Shown in pieces: positions 24,348 through 31,442 of a stretch of 33,399 bases of DNA. This DNA is from Syntrophomonas sp. (GTDB lineage: Bacteria > Bacillota > Syntrophomonadia > Syntrophomonadales > Syntrophomonadaceae): contig JAENYG010000030.1 in NCBI GenBank assembly GCA_016841875.1, positions 1-33,399 of the forward strand, given 5' to 3'. The position numbers and the translations under genes were made by a program. Within the stretch, counting starts at the first letter, position 1. Each line of letters begins with the position of its first letter. Below the pieces are notes generated by a model. That model did no database searches. It saw only the letters and a program-made list of their open reading frames with translations, and was not told the origin of the DNA.

Positions 24348-25286
24348 TCAATCACCTCTGCCATATGATGAAACAAGATAAGTCTCAGAGTAACTCTGCT
24401 TCATAACTTGCTGGGCCTTTAAAGCATCCTCTGGTTGGCTAAAAATACCAAATACTGCGGGCCCACTTCCCGACATGGTTGCTTTTACTGCCCCCAATGC
24501 TTCCAGGTTCTCTTTTATCTGCATAATTTCTGGATAAAGGATTGCACTTACTGTTTCTAAAACATTTTCACAATAATGTGATAGTTCTATAATATCATAT
24601 ATTTCCCAGGCTTTAATAAAAGCATTAAGGTCAGGTATTATATGTACATTTTCCATTTTAAACTTACCATATACCTCGGCGGTAGATAATTGAAAATCTG
24701 GTTTAACTAATAATATCCAGGGCATAAATCTAGTCTGCAGTGGGGTTAACAATTCTCCCCGTCCTCTGGCCACACAGGTTGCACCTGTAATACCATTCTT
24801 GTTTTTTGCTTTTAGACTTTCCTTCTCTAATGCCTCATCCATCATTATACGCGGATTACCCTGTAAACAAAAGGGAACATCCGATCCGATCCGAGCTGAG
24901 ATATGAGCAAGGTTTTCATGGGATATATCATAATTATATAATATATTAATTCCCTTCAATACGGCGGCTGCATCAGTACTTCCTCCAGCTAATCCTGCAC
25001 CCACCGGGATATTCTTTTCAATAAAAATATCTGCCCCTTCTCCACAGCCATAAGTCTGCAGAATTAATTGGGCCGCTTTATAAGCTAAATTACTGCTGTC
25101 ATTGGGTATCTCTTGACTGTTGCTGTTCACCGAAATTCTGGAGTCTTTTTTGATATAAATTCGATCCACCAAATCTATTTGATGCATAATTGTCTCTAAT
25201 TCATGATAACCATCGCTTCGTTTTTCTTTAATATCCAGCATAAGGTTGATCTTGGCCGGGGCCTCAATTACCAAGGTTTTAGTCAT
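24348..25286 (-). CDS. ispE: 4-diphosphocytidyl-2-C-methyl-D-erythritol kinase
   Basis: IspE phosphorylates CDP-methylerythritol in the non-mevalonate isoprenoid pathway. The GHMP-kinase fold is clear: APAKINLMLDIKEKRSDGYHELETIM at the N-terminus, the ATP-binding loop VGAGLAGGSTDAAAVLKG, and the C-terminal motif ATMSGSGPAVFGIF. The ATG at 25286 (312 residues) is chosen because AGGAGAAATAGA lies directly upstream; the longer frame from 25340 has 18 extra residues outside the family. The middle (about 170-185) holds a short Lys-rich insertion. Upstream is the intron relic, so its promoter must lie between 25287 and the relic or within it. Confidence 0.96.
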   Translation of the reverse strand: MTKTLVIEAPAKINLMLDIKEKRSDGYHELETIMHQIDLVDRIYIKKDSRISVNSNSQEIPNDSSNLAYKAAQLILQTYGCGEGADIFIEKNIPVGAGLAGGSTDAAAVLKGINILYNYDISHENLAHISARIGSDVPFCLQGNPRIMMDEALEKESLKAKNKNGITGATCVARGRGELLTPLQTRFMPWILLVKPDFQLSTAEVYGKFKMENVHIIPDLNAFIKAWEIYDIIELSHYCENVLETVSAILYPEIMQIKENLEALGAVKATMSGSGPAVFGIFSQPEDALKAQQVMKQSYSETYLVSSYGRGD

Positions 25287-25369
25287 TCTATTTCTCCTGT
25301 TTTTAAAATTATATATTGATTCGTCTGTAAAAACCACCAAATATCTGTTTTGATCACATAAATATTAAA

Positions 25370-25796
25370 GAAGCCACTCCCGGAGTATAGCAGCATTACC
25401 CTCTGAAGACGAAGCAGTGAGCGAGGGTGCGTCCCATGGGCAGAGATCTATGCTTTGCATCTGATACGTTCTGTATCCAGTTTAAATAGGTATAGAAATA
25501 GAATTTTGCACCCCATTCAGTTATTCCATTTCAGGATATTGCGTCTAGAATCATGCGGACAATGTGCCACATTTACATCGTAAACTTCCAGATAGTTTTT
25601 GGGCTTCAGTTTGTAATGCAACCTTACCCAGTTTACAATGCCCGATATGATTTCTGTTCGTCAGACCAGAAGTTTGCCTCCGACTTCCTTCAGATTCCTC
25701 GTCGCCGAGGACACCTTTGCCATTGACTATGTGCTTGGCACTATCAACCCGCACTAGGGACTTTCACGCATTAGACTGCGCCCATGCCGGGCGCAC
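25370..25796 (-). mobile_element. Group II intron relic (5' ribozyme domain only)
   Basis: On the minus strand the segment starts GTGCGCCCGGCATGGGCGC (25796), the typical 5' end of bacterial group II introns. It continues with other intron-like blocks: GTGAAAGTCCCTAGTGCGG, GGTGTCCTCGGCGACGAGG, ATCTGAAGGAAGTCGGAGG and TCTGACGAACAGAAATCATA. No intron-encoded reverse transcriptase is present and I cannot find a domain V (no GAAA-type hairpin with the conserved AGC triad), so it is not a working intron. Its 5' end abuts the T-run of the spoIIR terminator, the site preference usually described for group IIC introns. The 3' limit is uncertain. A 67-codon frame inside it is not a gene. Confidence 0.7.
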
Positions 25797-25798
25797 TT

Positions 25799-25829
25799 AA
25801 AAAAGGAATAGCTGCTAAGCTATCCCTTT
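25799..25829 (-). terminator. Rho-independent terminator of spoIIR
   Basis: On the minus strand AAGGGATAGC pairs with GCTATTCCTT around a short loop, followed by TTTTTT, 49 nt past the spoIIR stop. The intron relic begins 2-3 nt after the T-run. Confidence 0.85.
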
Positions 25830-25877
25830 ATAATAATGTATCATCATATTGTACCATCCTAACATCATACTTGCCAG

Positions 25878-26444
25878 TTAATGGCTTGATAATTTTAGTC
25901 TTACTCCTTTAGGAAGTAGTTCCAGACATTTCAAACTTACTCGAGCTTCTTCCTCCTTGTCAAAACTCAATCCCTTATCTGAATCAGATACCATACACAG
26001 CGGCGGGAATAAAACACACCACCAGTTTTTACCTTCTCCATCACCTATGATAATCCGTACGGCTTGATATTCACCCTGAGGGAACACCATGTTGCCATAG
26101 CTCTTGGTCGGGAACATGTATTCCCCTACTTTTACCTGCACTGGATAATGGTACCCCTGGCTCTCGATTACTTCTTCTGCTAGTTCCTGTATGCGAGGAA
26201 TATTTTCTATCGCTAGTTTACGTGCCTGTTCCACATCCTGCTGCTCAGCAAATTCTGCCTTTAATAATGATACCACTTCATTTTTGACCGCTATCTTTAG
26301 AGCTTGATCATCTACGCTGTCGCTATTTGCTATAACATGCAGCCTCAGCACACTGTCATTCAATGCATTATTATTAGCATAATAATGATTGCTCCCTAAA
26401 AAAATCATAATAAATATACCTATGATTACTGCTATTTTCTTCAT
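25878..26444 (-). CDS. spoIIR: Stage II sporulation protein R
   Basis: SpoIIR is the forespore-made, secreted signal that triggers SpoIIGA to process pro-sigma-E in the mother cell. The 188 residues start with a signal-type hydrophobic helix (about 4-18, IAVIIGIFIMIFLGS). The family signatures VLRLHVIANSDSVDDQALKIAVKNEVV and GEGKNWWCVLFPPLC follow. ATG start with GGGGGAAG upstream. It is placed beside ispE here rather than at the Bacillus position. A sigma-F-like promoter lies just upstream and a strong terminator follows, so it is probably monocistronic. Confidence 0.96.
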   Translation of the reverse strand: MKKIAVIIGIFIMIFLGSNHYYANNNALNDSVLRLHVIANSDSVDDQALKIAVKNEVVSLLKAEFAEQQDVEQARKLAIENIPRIQELAEEVIESQGYHYPVQVKVGEYMFPTKSYGNMVFPQGEYQAVRIIIGDGEGKNWWCVLFPPLCMVSDSDKGLSFDKEEEARVSLKCLELLPKGVRLKLSSH

Positions 26445-26470
26445 TATGGCTTCCCCCTTCCCTTGATTTA

Positions 26471-26498
26471 ATTATTCCCATCGACCATTTTTCTAAAC
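26471..26498 (-). promoter_or_regulatory. Candidate sigma-F promoter of spoIIR
   Basis: GGGAATAAT (26479-26471) matches the sigma-F -10 GGnnAnAnT. GTTTA (26498-26494) is four of five to the -35 GYATA, with a 14-bp spacer. It is 27 nt before the ATG. spoIIR is sigma-F dependent in Bacillus. Confidence 0.45.
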
Positions 26499-26605
26499 TA
26501 ATTGACCTGTTTTAATTTCTATTGGGAATGTTATTTATCCAGTGTTATTTAGCAGATAAGCGCCAATATCCTTATTAAGAAATTTTTCTTTTTGAGCTTA
26601 TTAGT

Positions 26606-26640
26606 AAAGGCTCTGGTTTTCATTTTTTCCAGAGCCTTTT
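26606..26640. terminator. Hairpin, possible terminator of the RHH gene
   Basis: AAAGGCTCTGG (26606-26616) pairs perfectly with CCAGAGCCTTT (26629-26639). The T-run is short on either strand, so termination is plausible but not certain. It lies between spoIIR and the miniature inverted-repeat element. Confidence 0.5.
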
Positions 26641-26671
26641 AATATATACCCAACAATTTATGTTAAAAAGA

Positions 26672-26820
26672 AGTGCGACAGGGGACGGTTCTCAAAGTGT
26701 CGCATTTTGGTGTTATGATAATAATTTGAATATAACAGGTATCATGACTAGAAAAAAGATACATCTTAGCATATTCTATTATTTAAATGCGACAGATTGA
26801 GAACCGTCCCCTGTCGCACT
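26672..26820. mobile_element. Miniature inverted-repeat element (149 bp, 36-bp terminal inverted repeats)
   Basis: The ends are inverted repeats of 36 bp with two mismatches: 26672-26707 begins AGTGCGACAGGGGACGG and 26785-26820 ends CCGTCCCCTGTCGCACT. The outer 24 bp are perfect. The interior (about 77 bp) is AT-rich and has no gene. The GACAGGGGACGGTTCTC word resembles dispersed repeats that I recall from many Clostridia and other anaerobes, mobilised in trans; this is from memory. No clear target duplication is visible. It sits between the RHH gene and spoIIR. Confidence 0.8.
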
Positions 26821-26868
26821 GCCGTATTCAAAGCAATTCCACCCAATCAAGTTTTCTTCTGGAACGCA

Positions 26869-27030
26869 TTATTTGGCCTGATTATCCTCCTGTCTGGCCA
26901 GGTATTCCCTTATTATCATCCTAACCAGGGCACTCCTGGAAATTTGATTGTCTCTTGCCAATCTTTTTATATCATTTACCTGATTTTTAGTCAGATAAAA
27001 CGTCGCATGTTCAAACTTATCCGTAGCCAT
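26869..27030 (-). CDS. Small ribbon-helix-helix (CopG/Arc-type) protein
   Basis: A 53-residue protein is encoded with a strong ribosome binding site (GGGAGGAGG, 6 nt before the ATG). The sequence starts MATDKFEHATFYLTKNQVND and ends REYLARQEDNQAK. It has one beta strand (HATFYLT), helix 1 (KNQVNDIKRLARDN) and helix 2 (SRSALVRMIIREYLA), the RHH pattern in which paired strands bind DNA as a dimer. RHH proteins are often antitoxins or plasmid-copy regulators, but no toxin gene lies beside it. It follows the patatin gene by about 95 nt and ends about 50 nt before the inverted-repeat element. Confidence 0.75.
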   Translation of the reverse strand: MATDKFEHATFYLTKNQVNDIKRLARDNQISRSALVRMIIREYLARQEDNQAK

Positions 27031-27124
27031 TTTAACCTCCTCCCTGCCGTGTACTACTACTTCGGCTGATAGTGCTTCTTAGTGGATATTATATGTAGTT
27101 TGGTAAGTCTAGGTTACTTAAATA

Positions 27125-27985
27125 TTATTTTAATGCTCTTTTTAATTTGGGAATTTTGTTCTTCATGGCCAATCTCCCCTGTTTTATGATTTCTTTGGCT
27201 TGGCTTAGATCATCAATGTCGATATCTCCTACCCCCGGGAAAAGAAGCATATCAGCAAATAATTTTTCTTCTGTGTCTGATGTTTCAAAGGTTAGGATAT
27301 TAATGGTTCGGGAGACTATTTGGGGAATGCCTGATACTGGGGAGGCATACTCTTTCTGGCCTAGATTAACCGCCAGTATATATTCCGCACCCATTAATTT
27401 CTGAACCCAAACCGGAACCATAGTTCTAACCCCACCATCAACCATCTGCATGCCACGAAATTCTCGAGGCACGAAGGTAGCCGGTATTGAGCTGCTGCAG
27501 CGTACTGCTTCACTGAGCAGAGCATTATAAATCAATACTATCCTATTGATGCTCATTAACATTCGGCTATTAGTAAAAACGACTTCCAGGCCGGTATTTA
27601 TATCGCAGGCAATTATACTCAATGGTTTTTTTATATCAGCCAGACTTTTTCCTTCAGTTAAGCTGTATATCAATCTTTCTAATTTGCGACCCTTAATAAT
27701 ACCATCAATCTGAACTTCTACTCCTGGTATAAGGAGAGCAGCTATATATTTAATAAATCCACCGATATTGTAGTCCAGATAGTCGGATGGTTTTAGTTGT
27801 AACACGATATCTTCTATTTCATACGCTGAAATTCCACATGCATATAGACTCCCTATGATACTCCCTATACTGGTTCCAGATATCATGGCCACATCGATAT
27901 TATTATCTTCCAGAACCTGCAGCACGCCTATATGTGCTAATCCCCGCAGACCACCGCCACCCAAAGCCAAACCCAGGCTTTTCAT
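27125..27985 (-). CDS. Patatin-like phospholipase family protein
   Basis: A serine lipid acyl hydrolase with a Ser-Asp dyad. The oxyanion loop GGGGLRGLAHIG is near residues 8-19, the nucleophile elbow is SGTSIGS (about 35-41), and the Asp lies in MVDGGVRTMVP. The chosen ATG at 27985 (286 residues) has GGGGGG about 6 nt upstream; the longer frame from 28015 has none. No signal peptide is seen, so it is probably cytoplasmic, resembling the RssA/YlbK/NTE-type branch. Its substrate and role in this context are unknown. Confidence 0.92.
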   Translation of the reverse strand: MKSLGLALGGGGLRGLAHIGVLQVLEDNNIDVAMISGTSIGSIIGSLYACGISAYEIEDIVLQLKPSDYLDYNIGGFIKYIAALLIPGVEVQIDGIIKGRKLERLIYSLTEGKSLADIKKPLSIIACDINTGLEVVFTNSRMLMSINRIVLIYNALLSEAVRCSSSIPATFVPREFRGMQMVDGGVRTMVPVWVQKLMGAEYILAVNLGQKEYASPVSGIPQIVSRTINILTFETSDTEEKLFADMLLFPGVGDIDIDDLSQAKEIIKQGRLAMKNKIPKLKRALK

Positions 27986-28109
27986 AGCATTCCCCCCAAC
28001 TTGGGCTCCGGACAAGAAAGGCGGCTTTCTGGGATATTCTTAGAATATCGTTTAGAAAATCCGCCTGTTCCTTATTTAACCGAGCATCCTGCTCGATAAC
28101 TTTCTAAAT

Positions 28110-28331
28110 TCAACGATTGCATTTTAAAACCATAAATCTAGAAATGGCCTTTACATTTTCGGTATTCTGGTCTTTTAACTCGTTCCAAAACCTGCGGTAT
28201 TCGCTGCTGACGCTTACTTTTCTAAAAGTCTCTATTTTCGTATCCAGGGTTCGGTGTATAGTTAATATCTCTTCCAGCTGAGACCTCATAATATTCTTTT
28301 CTTGGCGGTCTACTTTTCCCCTGGTATTCAT
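28110..28331 (-). CDS. Small uncharacterised helical protein
   Basis: The frame encodes 73 residues, Glu/Lys/Arg-rich, predicted by eye to form two helices (RSQLEEILTIHRTLDTKIETFRKV and EYRRFWNELKDQNTENVKAISRFM) that could pair as a hairpin. There are no Cys pairs, TM helix or signal peptide, and I do not recognise the family. The nearest Shine-Dalgarno, GGAGTTGAG, is rather far from the ATG (about 17 nt), so the start is uncertain; M15 is an alternative. It lies between the 189-residue protein and the patatin. Confidence 0.55.
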   Translation of the reverse strand: MNTRGKVDRQEKNIMRSQLEEILTIHRTLDTKIETFRKVSVSSEYRRFWNELKDQNTENVKAISRFMVLKCNR

Positions 28332-28360
28332 AGTAATATCTGTCTCAACTCCTTTTAAAT

Positions 28361-28395
28361 CTCAAATGCCCGGCTATCTGTACCGGGCATTTGAG
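28361..28395. terminator. Perfect hairpin after the 189-residue protein gene
   Basis: CTCAAATGCCCGG pairs perfectly with CCGGGCATTTGAG around a 9-nt loop, starting 15 nt past the stop codon. On the minus strand it is followed only by ATTTAAAAGG, so it may work as a weak terminator or as a 3'-end stabilising hairpin. Confidence 0.6.
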
Positions 28396-28409
28396 AATGC
28401 GGCTGTAAA

Positions 28410-28979
28410 TTACTTGATCTGGTACCCATCAGGTTCCAGTTCACCATATACAATAACGTCGTGCATTTTACCTAATTTGTCTATAATATCTACATAGACT
28501 CTTAGACCGATACATGTTCCACGTACCGGAGTAGTTAGATGGCATGGATTATGATGATCTTCACAATTACCCTTAATGTCAAAGTCAAAGGTCCAATTCT
28601 TTAATACGATTTCAGACTGTTCGATTTCTTCCCGGAACTCTTCAACAGTTAGGGGCGGATCAAATTCATCCAGCTCAATCGCTTGATCATACTTGTCAGT
28701 AACCGTTATCAGCTGGTATTCATTGTTTACTATTACCAGCAGTATGACTTCAAACTCAATAAAGATTTTTACTTTGTTTAAGCCTAATTCCTCGTATGCT
28801 TGAATAACTTTTACTTTAATGTCGTCTACGGTAGTTACTTTTCCACCTACTTGTTCATCAGGTACGCAAAACATGGTATCGAGAACTCTAACTTGTTTCT
28901 CAACATATTTGGCCTTTATTACTTTAGCCCATAAATCCAACATACAACCTTCTGGAAATTCACACTTAAGTTCAGCCAT
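28410..28979 (-). CDS. Uncharacterised protein, possibly SPOCS/DUF3794-like
   Basis: The 189-residue protein is acidic and beta-rich. The segment KVTTVDDIKVKVIQAYEELGLNKVKIFIEFEVILLVIV has the alternating hydrophobic strands of SPOCS-type modules found in spore coat and SipL-like proteins; this likeness is weak and by eye. Cysteines occur at CEF and CML near the N-terminus and in NCEDHHNPCHL near residue 140, a Cys/His cluster that might bind metal. There is no signal peptide or TM helix. The ATG follows AAGGAGGGG, and a CATAATATA sequence upstream could be a sigma-E/K -10. Context with glycosyltransferases and a CgeB-like protein suggests a spore-surface role (inference). Confidence 0.65.
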   Translation of the reverse strand: MAELKCEFPEGCMLDLWAKVIKAKYVEKQVRVLDTMFCVPDEQVGGKVTTVDDIKVKVIQAYEELGLNKVKIFIEFEVILLVIVNNEYQLITVTDKYDQAIELDEFDPPLTVEEFREEIEQSEIVLKNWTFDFDIKGNCEDHHNPCHLTTPVRGTCIGLRVYVDIIDKLGKMHDVIVYGELEPDGYQIK

Positions 28980-29046
28980 GTTGCTCTCCCCTCCTTTTAT
29001 CTAATATTTGTTTTTATTAGAAATTTGTGAGTTCAAATTCCTAGGA

Positions 29047-29074
29047 TATATTATGAAAGGAGGGAGCATAATGT
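29047..29074 (-). promoter_or_regulatory. Candidate sigma-K/E-type promoter upstream of the 189-residue protein
   Basis: CATAATATA (29055-29047) fits CATANNNTA exactly and an AC (29074-29073) lies 17 bp upstream; sigma-K normally shows AC and about 16 bp. AC is a very short signal, so this is suggestive only. No other feature is seen in 28980-29240. Confidence 0.3.
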
Positions 29075-29240
29075 GATTACTGTATAGTTTTTATTCTTAT
29101 AAATATTTGCTGACCCGATAAATTACCACTTGATACCTACAAATGAAGGAGTCTGAAAGAGAGTCTCGTGCCTCCACCAGAAGTACAGCATCGAAAAATA
29201 TAGAGCCTTTAAGGATAAGCTGAGAAGACCGCAGCATTAG

Positions 29241-29924
29241 CTAATTTTTTCGCATAATATGAGTGCATTCCAGTCGTCCGTCACAATAGATTTCCAAGCC
29301 CTGGCTGGCGGCATCTTCACAAAAGCCAATGTCTTCTGCTCCATAACAATGTGAATATCGAACACCATGCTGGCTTATTACCGTCTTTTTAATTAAATAA
29401 GCAGCCCCAGTACAATCAACCCGGAATAATCTGTCTCTCGGAATGTTCCTCATATGTATATAATGGCCTTGTTGGTTTTTGGCCAACACATTATATAAAG
29501 ATGTATTACCGAGTTCGTGTCCGTTACAGACCAGACACGAAACAATATCGCAATTATTATTGATAAGATCAATAAGTGTATTAGAAGTAACCAGAACATC
29601 GCTGTCAACGGAAAATAGATAATCACAATCAGAATGCATAAATTCATTTAACAGGAGATTGCGAAGGTGGGCCAGCCGCTGAAAACTGTACTCGCCTCGT
29701 TTATAACCCTGAATCTTAGAATTATCGATAAGCAGCCTAACCGCAGCCGGTCGACTTTGGGCAAAATTTTCTAAAATGCCCTGGGTTTCATCCACGCAGT
29801 CATTTATGATGAAGCAGTACCGTATTTTTTCGTGGGGATAATCAATTGCTTCTAAACAGCGCAAATACTCCGGTAATATCCAGGCCCGGTTGCGAACCGG
29901 GCATCCTATCATTACTTTCCACAC
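29241..29924 (-). CDS. Glycosyltransferase, GT-A fold (family 2-like)
   Basis: The 227 residues start WKVMIGCPVRNRAWILPEYLRCLEAI, the nucleotide-sugar binding beginning of GT-A enzymes. CDYLFSVDSDVLV follows with the DxD metal motif, and then an acceptor region with GAEDIGFCEDAASQGLEIY, whose ED pair is the usual catalytic base position. No TM helix, so it is cytoplasmic or peripheral. The start is GTG at 29924 with GGGGAG 9 nt upstream. It begins 15 nt after the next glycosyltransferase, in the same operon. The donor sugar cannot be predicted. Confidence 0.88.
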   Translation of the reverse strand: MWKVMIGCPVRNRAWILPEYLRCLEAIDYPHEKIRYCFIINDCVDETQGILENFAQSRPAAVRLLIDNSKIQGYKRGEYSFQRLAHLRNLLLNEFMHSDCDYLFSVDSDVLVTSNTLIDLINNNCDIVSCLVCNGHELGNTSLYNVLAKNQQGHYIHMRNIPRDRLFRVDCTGAAYLIKKTVISQHGVRYSHCYGAEDIGFCEDAASQGLEIYCDGRLECTHIMRKN

Positions 29925-29939
29925 TATCTATAACTCCCC

Positions 29940-31256
29940 TTAAAACTTCAGGGCCCTTTTTATAGTAATATTTGGAATTGATCCTGTTCTCAAATCACCT
30001 CTGCCGACCGGTGCAGGCACAGGCATAAAGCTTCTGTTGATATTACTGCCTGGATCATTATATGCTCTTGCGATATTGTTCTGAATACAGGTCTTATTAG
30101 TTACAGTAACCCGGCTGCGGAAAGGCGAAATATTAAAATCTTCCACATAGGAGCTCATATTTTCCCACCGGGTATTTTGCAAAACTTCATCGGAAATAGA
30201 TACCGGGTTATAGGGTGGAATGATATTCCTTACCTGCATTTCTTGTTTAATTATCTCAACAATCTTTTTAGCACGTTCCAGCCATGAATTCTGCCTGGCC
30301 ACATCTTGTCTCTGCAGTTTCTTCTCATAGGAATCACCATACAAAGCGTTATTCAGGTTGCTCATAAACTGTTCATGGTCTTCGGAATACAAGACCAGAT
30401 CACCATGTTTTTTCGCTTCTGGAAGAGCAGTGGTTACTACCGGCATCCCGGTTGCCATATACTCCCACATTTTAATGGGATTAACTGATTCTGTCATACT
30501 AGTTTGTTTGAAAGGGATTATTCCTACATCAAACAATCTGGCATAGGCAGCCAGCTTTTCATAGGGTTTAAAACCCAACCAGTGAAGGTTTGGTCTTTGT
30601 GGTACTTCCGAAATATTATATAATGGCCCTATCATGACCAGGTTGCAGTGGGAGAACCTATCAGCAATTTGTGCAATTAATTCCAAATCACACCAACTTG
30701 CCACAACTCCGATATAGCCAATAATAGGTTTATTGATATTTAAAATATCCATGTCTGCTTCCCCATAGCCAGCGCCGTTGTTACCAGAAAAGTAATCATA
30801 ATCACATGCATTGGGTACTAAATAAACTCGCGGATTAATAGCAGCTGCCATCCAGTATAATTTTTCAGATGCAGTTAATACTATATCAGCACTGCTGACT
30901 GCCCTATGATAATTGGGCCTCCAGGATTCAAACTCCTCACTGGGCTCATCTACACTATCAAATATTATTAATCCTGGATTATAATTTTTTACCATATCAA
31001 CATGGGCAGTGGCAGTATAATATACTACCGGTTTGCTGTTACCCAACAATGGAACCGGATCAACATTATTAATTAAATAAAATAAATCGTTGAGCTTTCT
31101 AATGCCGCGCTTTTCTCCTGAATAGGCGCTGCTGTTGTTGAGGAAGAACACCGGTATCCCTAATTCTGAGAAGCTCCTCATGAGATGCTGGGGCCGCTGA
31201 ACCAGATAATCATACTCAAGGGTAGGTGGATATAAAATACAGTTGATATTGGACAA
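29940..31256 (-). CDS. Glycosyltransferase, GT-B fold (family 4 / TuaH-like)
   Basis: The first ~345 residues are a GT-B enzyme. RPQHLMRSFSELGIPVFFLNN lies at the N-terminus, VPNACDYDYFSG and GYIGVVASWCDLELI lie mid-protein, and the donor-binding segment NPIKMWEYMATGMPVVTTALPEA follows. This resembles TuaH-type proteins of cell-surface polysaccharide synthesis. The last ~95 residues (from about 345) are an extra, Asn/Pro/Ser-rich tail with no recognisable fold. The start is TTG at 31256, preceded by GGGGGAAAC. It lies 186 bp after the CgeB-like gene and is coupled to the GT-A gene. Confidence 0.88.
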   Translation of the reverse strand: MSNINCILYPPTLEYDYLVQRPQHLMRSFSELGIPVFFLNNSSAYSGEKRGIRKLNDLFYLINNVDPVPLLGNSKPVVYYTATAHVDMVKNYNPGLIIFDSVDEPSEEFESWRPNYHRAVSSADIVLTASEKLYWMAAAINPRVYLVPNACDYDYFSGNNGAGYGEADMDILNINKPIIGYIGVVASWCDLELIAQIADRFSHCNLVMIGPLYNISEVPQRPNLHWLGFKPYEKLAAYARLFDVGIIPFKQTSMTESVNPIKMWEYMATGMPVVTTALPEAKKHGDLVLYSEDHEQFMSNLNNALYGDSYEKKLQRQDVARQNSWLERAKKIVEIIKQEMQVRNIIPPYNPVSISDEVLQNTRWENMSSYVEDFNISPFRSRVTVTNKTCIQNNIARAYNDPGSNINRSFMPVPAPVGRGDLRTGSIPNITIKRALKF

Positions 31257-31442
31257 ATTGTTTCCCCCTGACTTTTTGTATACTTATGTTATTTAACATA
31301 TTTTTTGCTTTCAGAACAGCCTGAGGAGGCGGTCCTTTAGCCTGGGAAAGTAGAGCTTTATATTACTTATTTATATGCTATGCATCCGGCCATACAGGCG
31401 TGTCATATAACTGACTTTTTTTGCTGCTGCACCCAAATGTTG

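Noticed and set aside
25551-25754. 67-codon frame on the minus strand
   Set aside because: It lies wholly inside the group II intron ribozyme region, lacks a ribosome binding site and has no protein-like pattern.
29020-29050. GAGTTCAAATTC resembling a tRNA T-arm
   Set aside because: No matching acceptor stem, anticodon arm or D-arm can be formed around it.
29056-29076. Plus-strand GGAGGGAGCATAATG-TGA start-stop
   Set aside because: There is no coding frame after it on that strand, so the Shine-Dalgarno likeness is probably chance.
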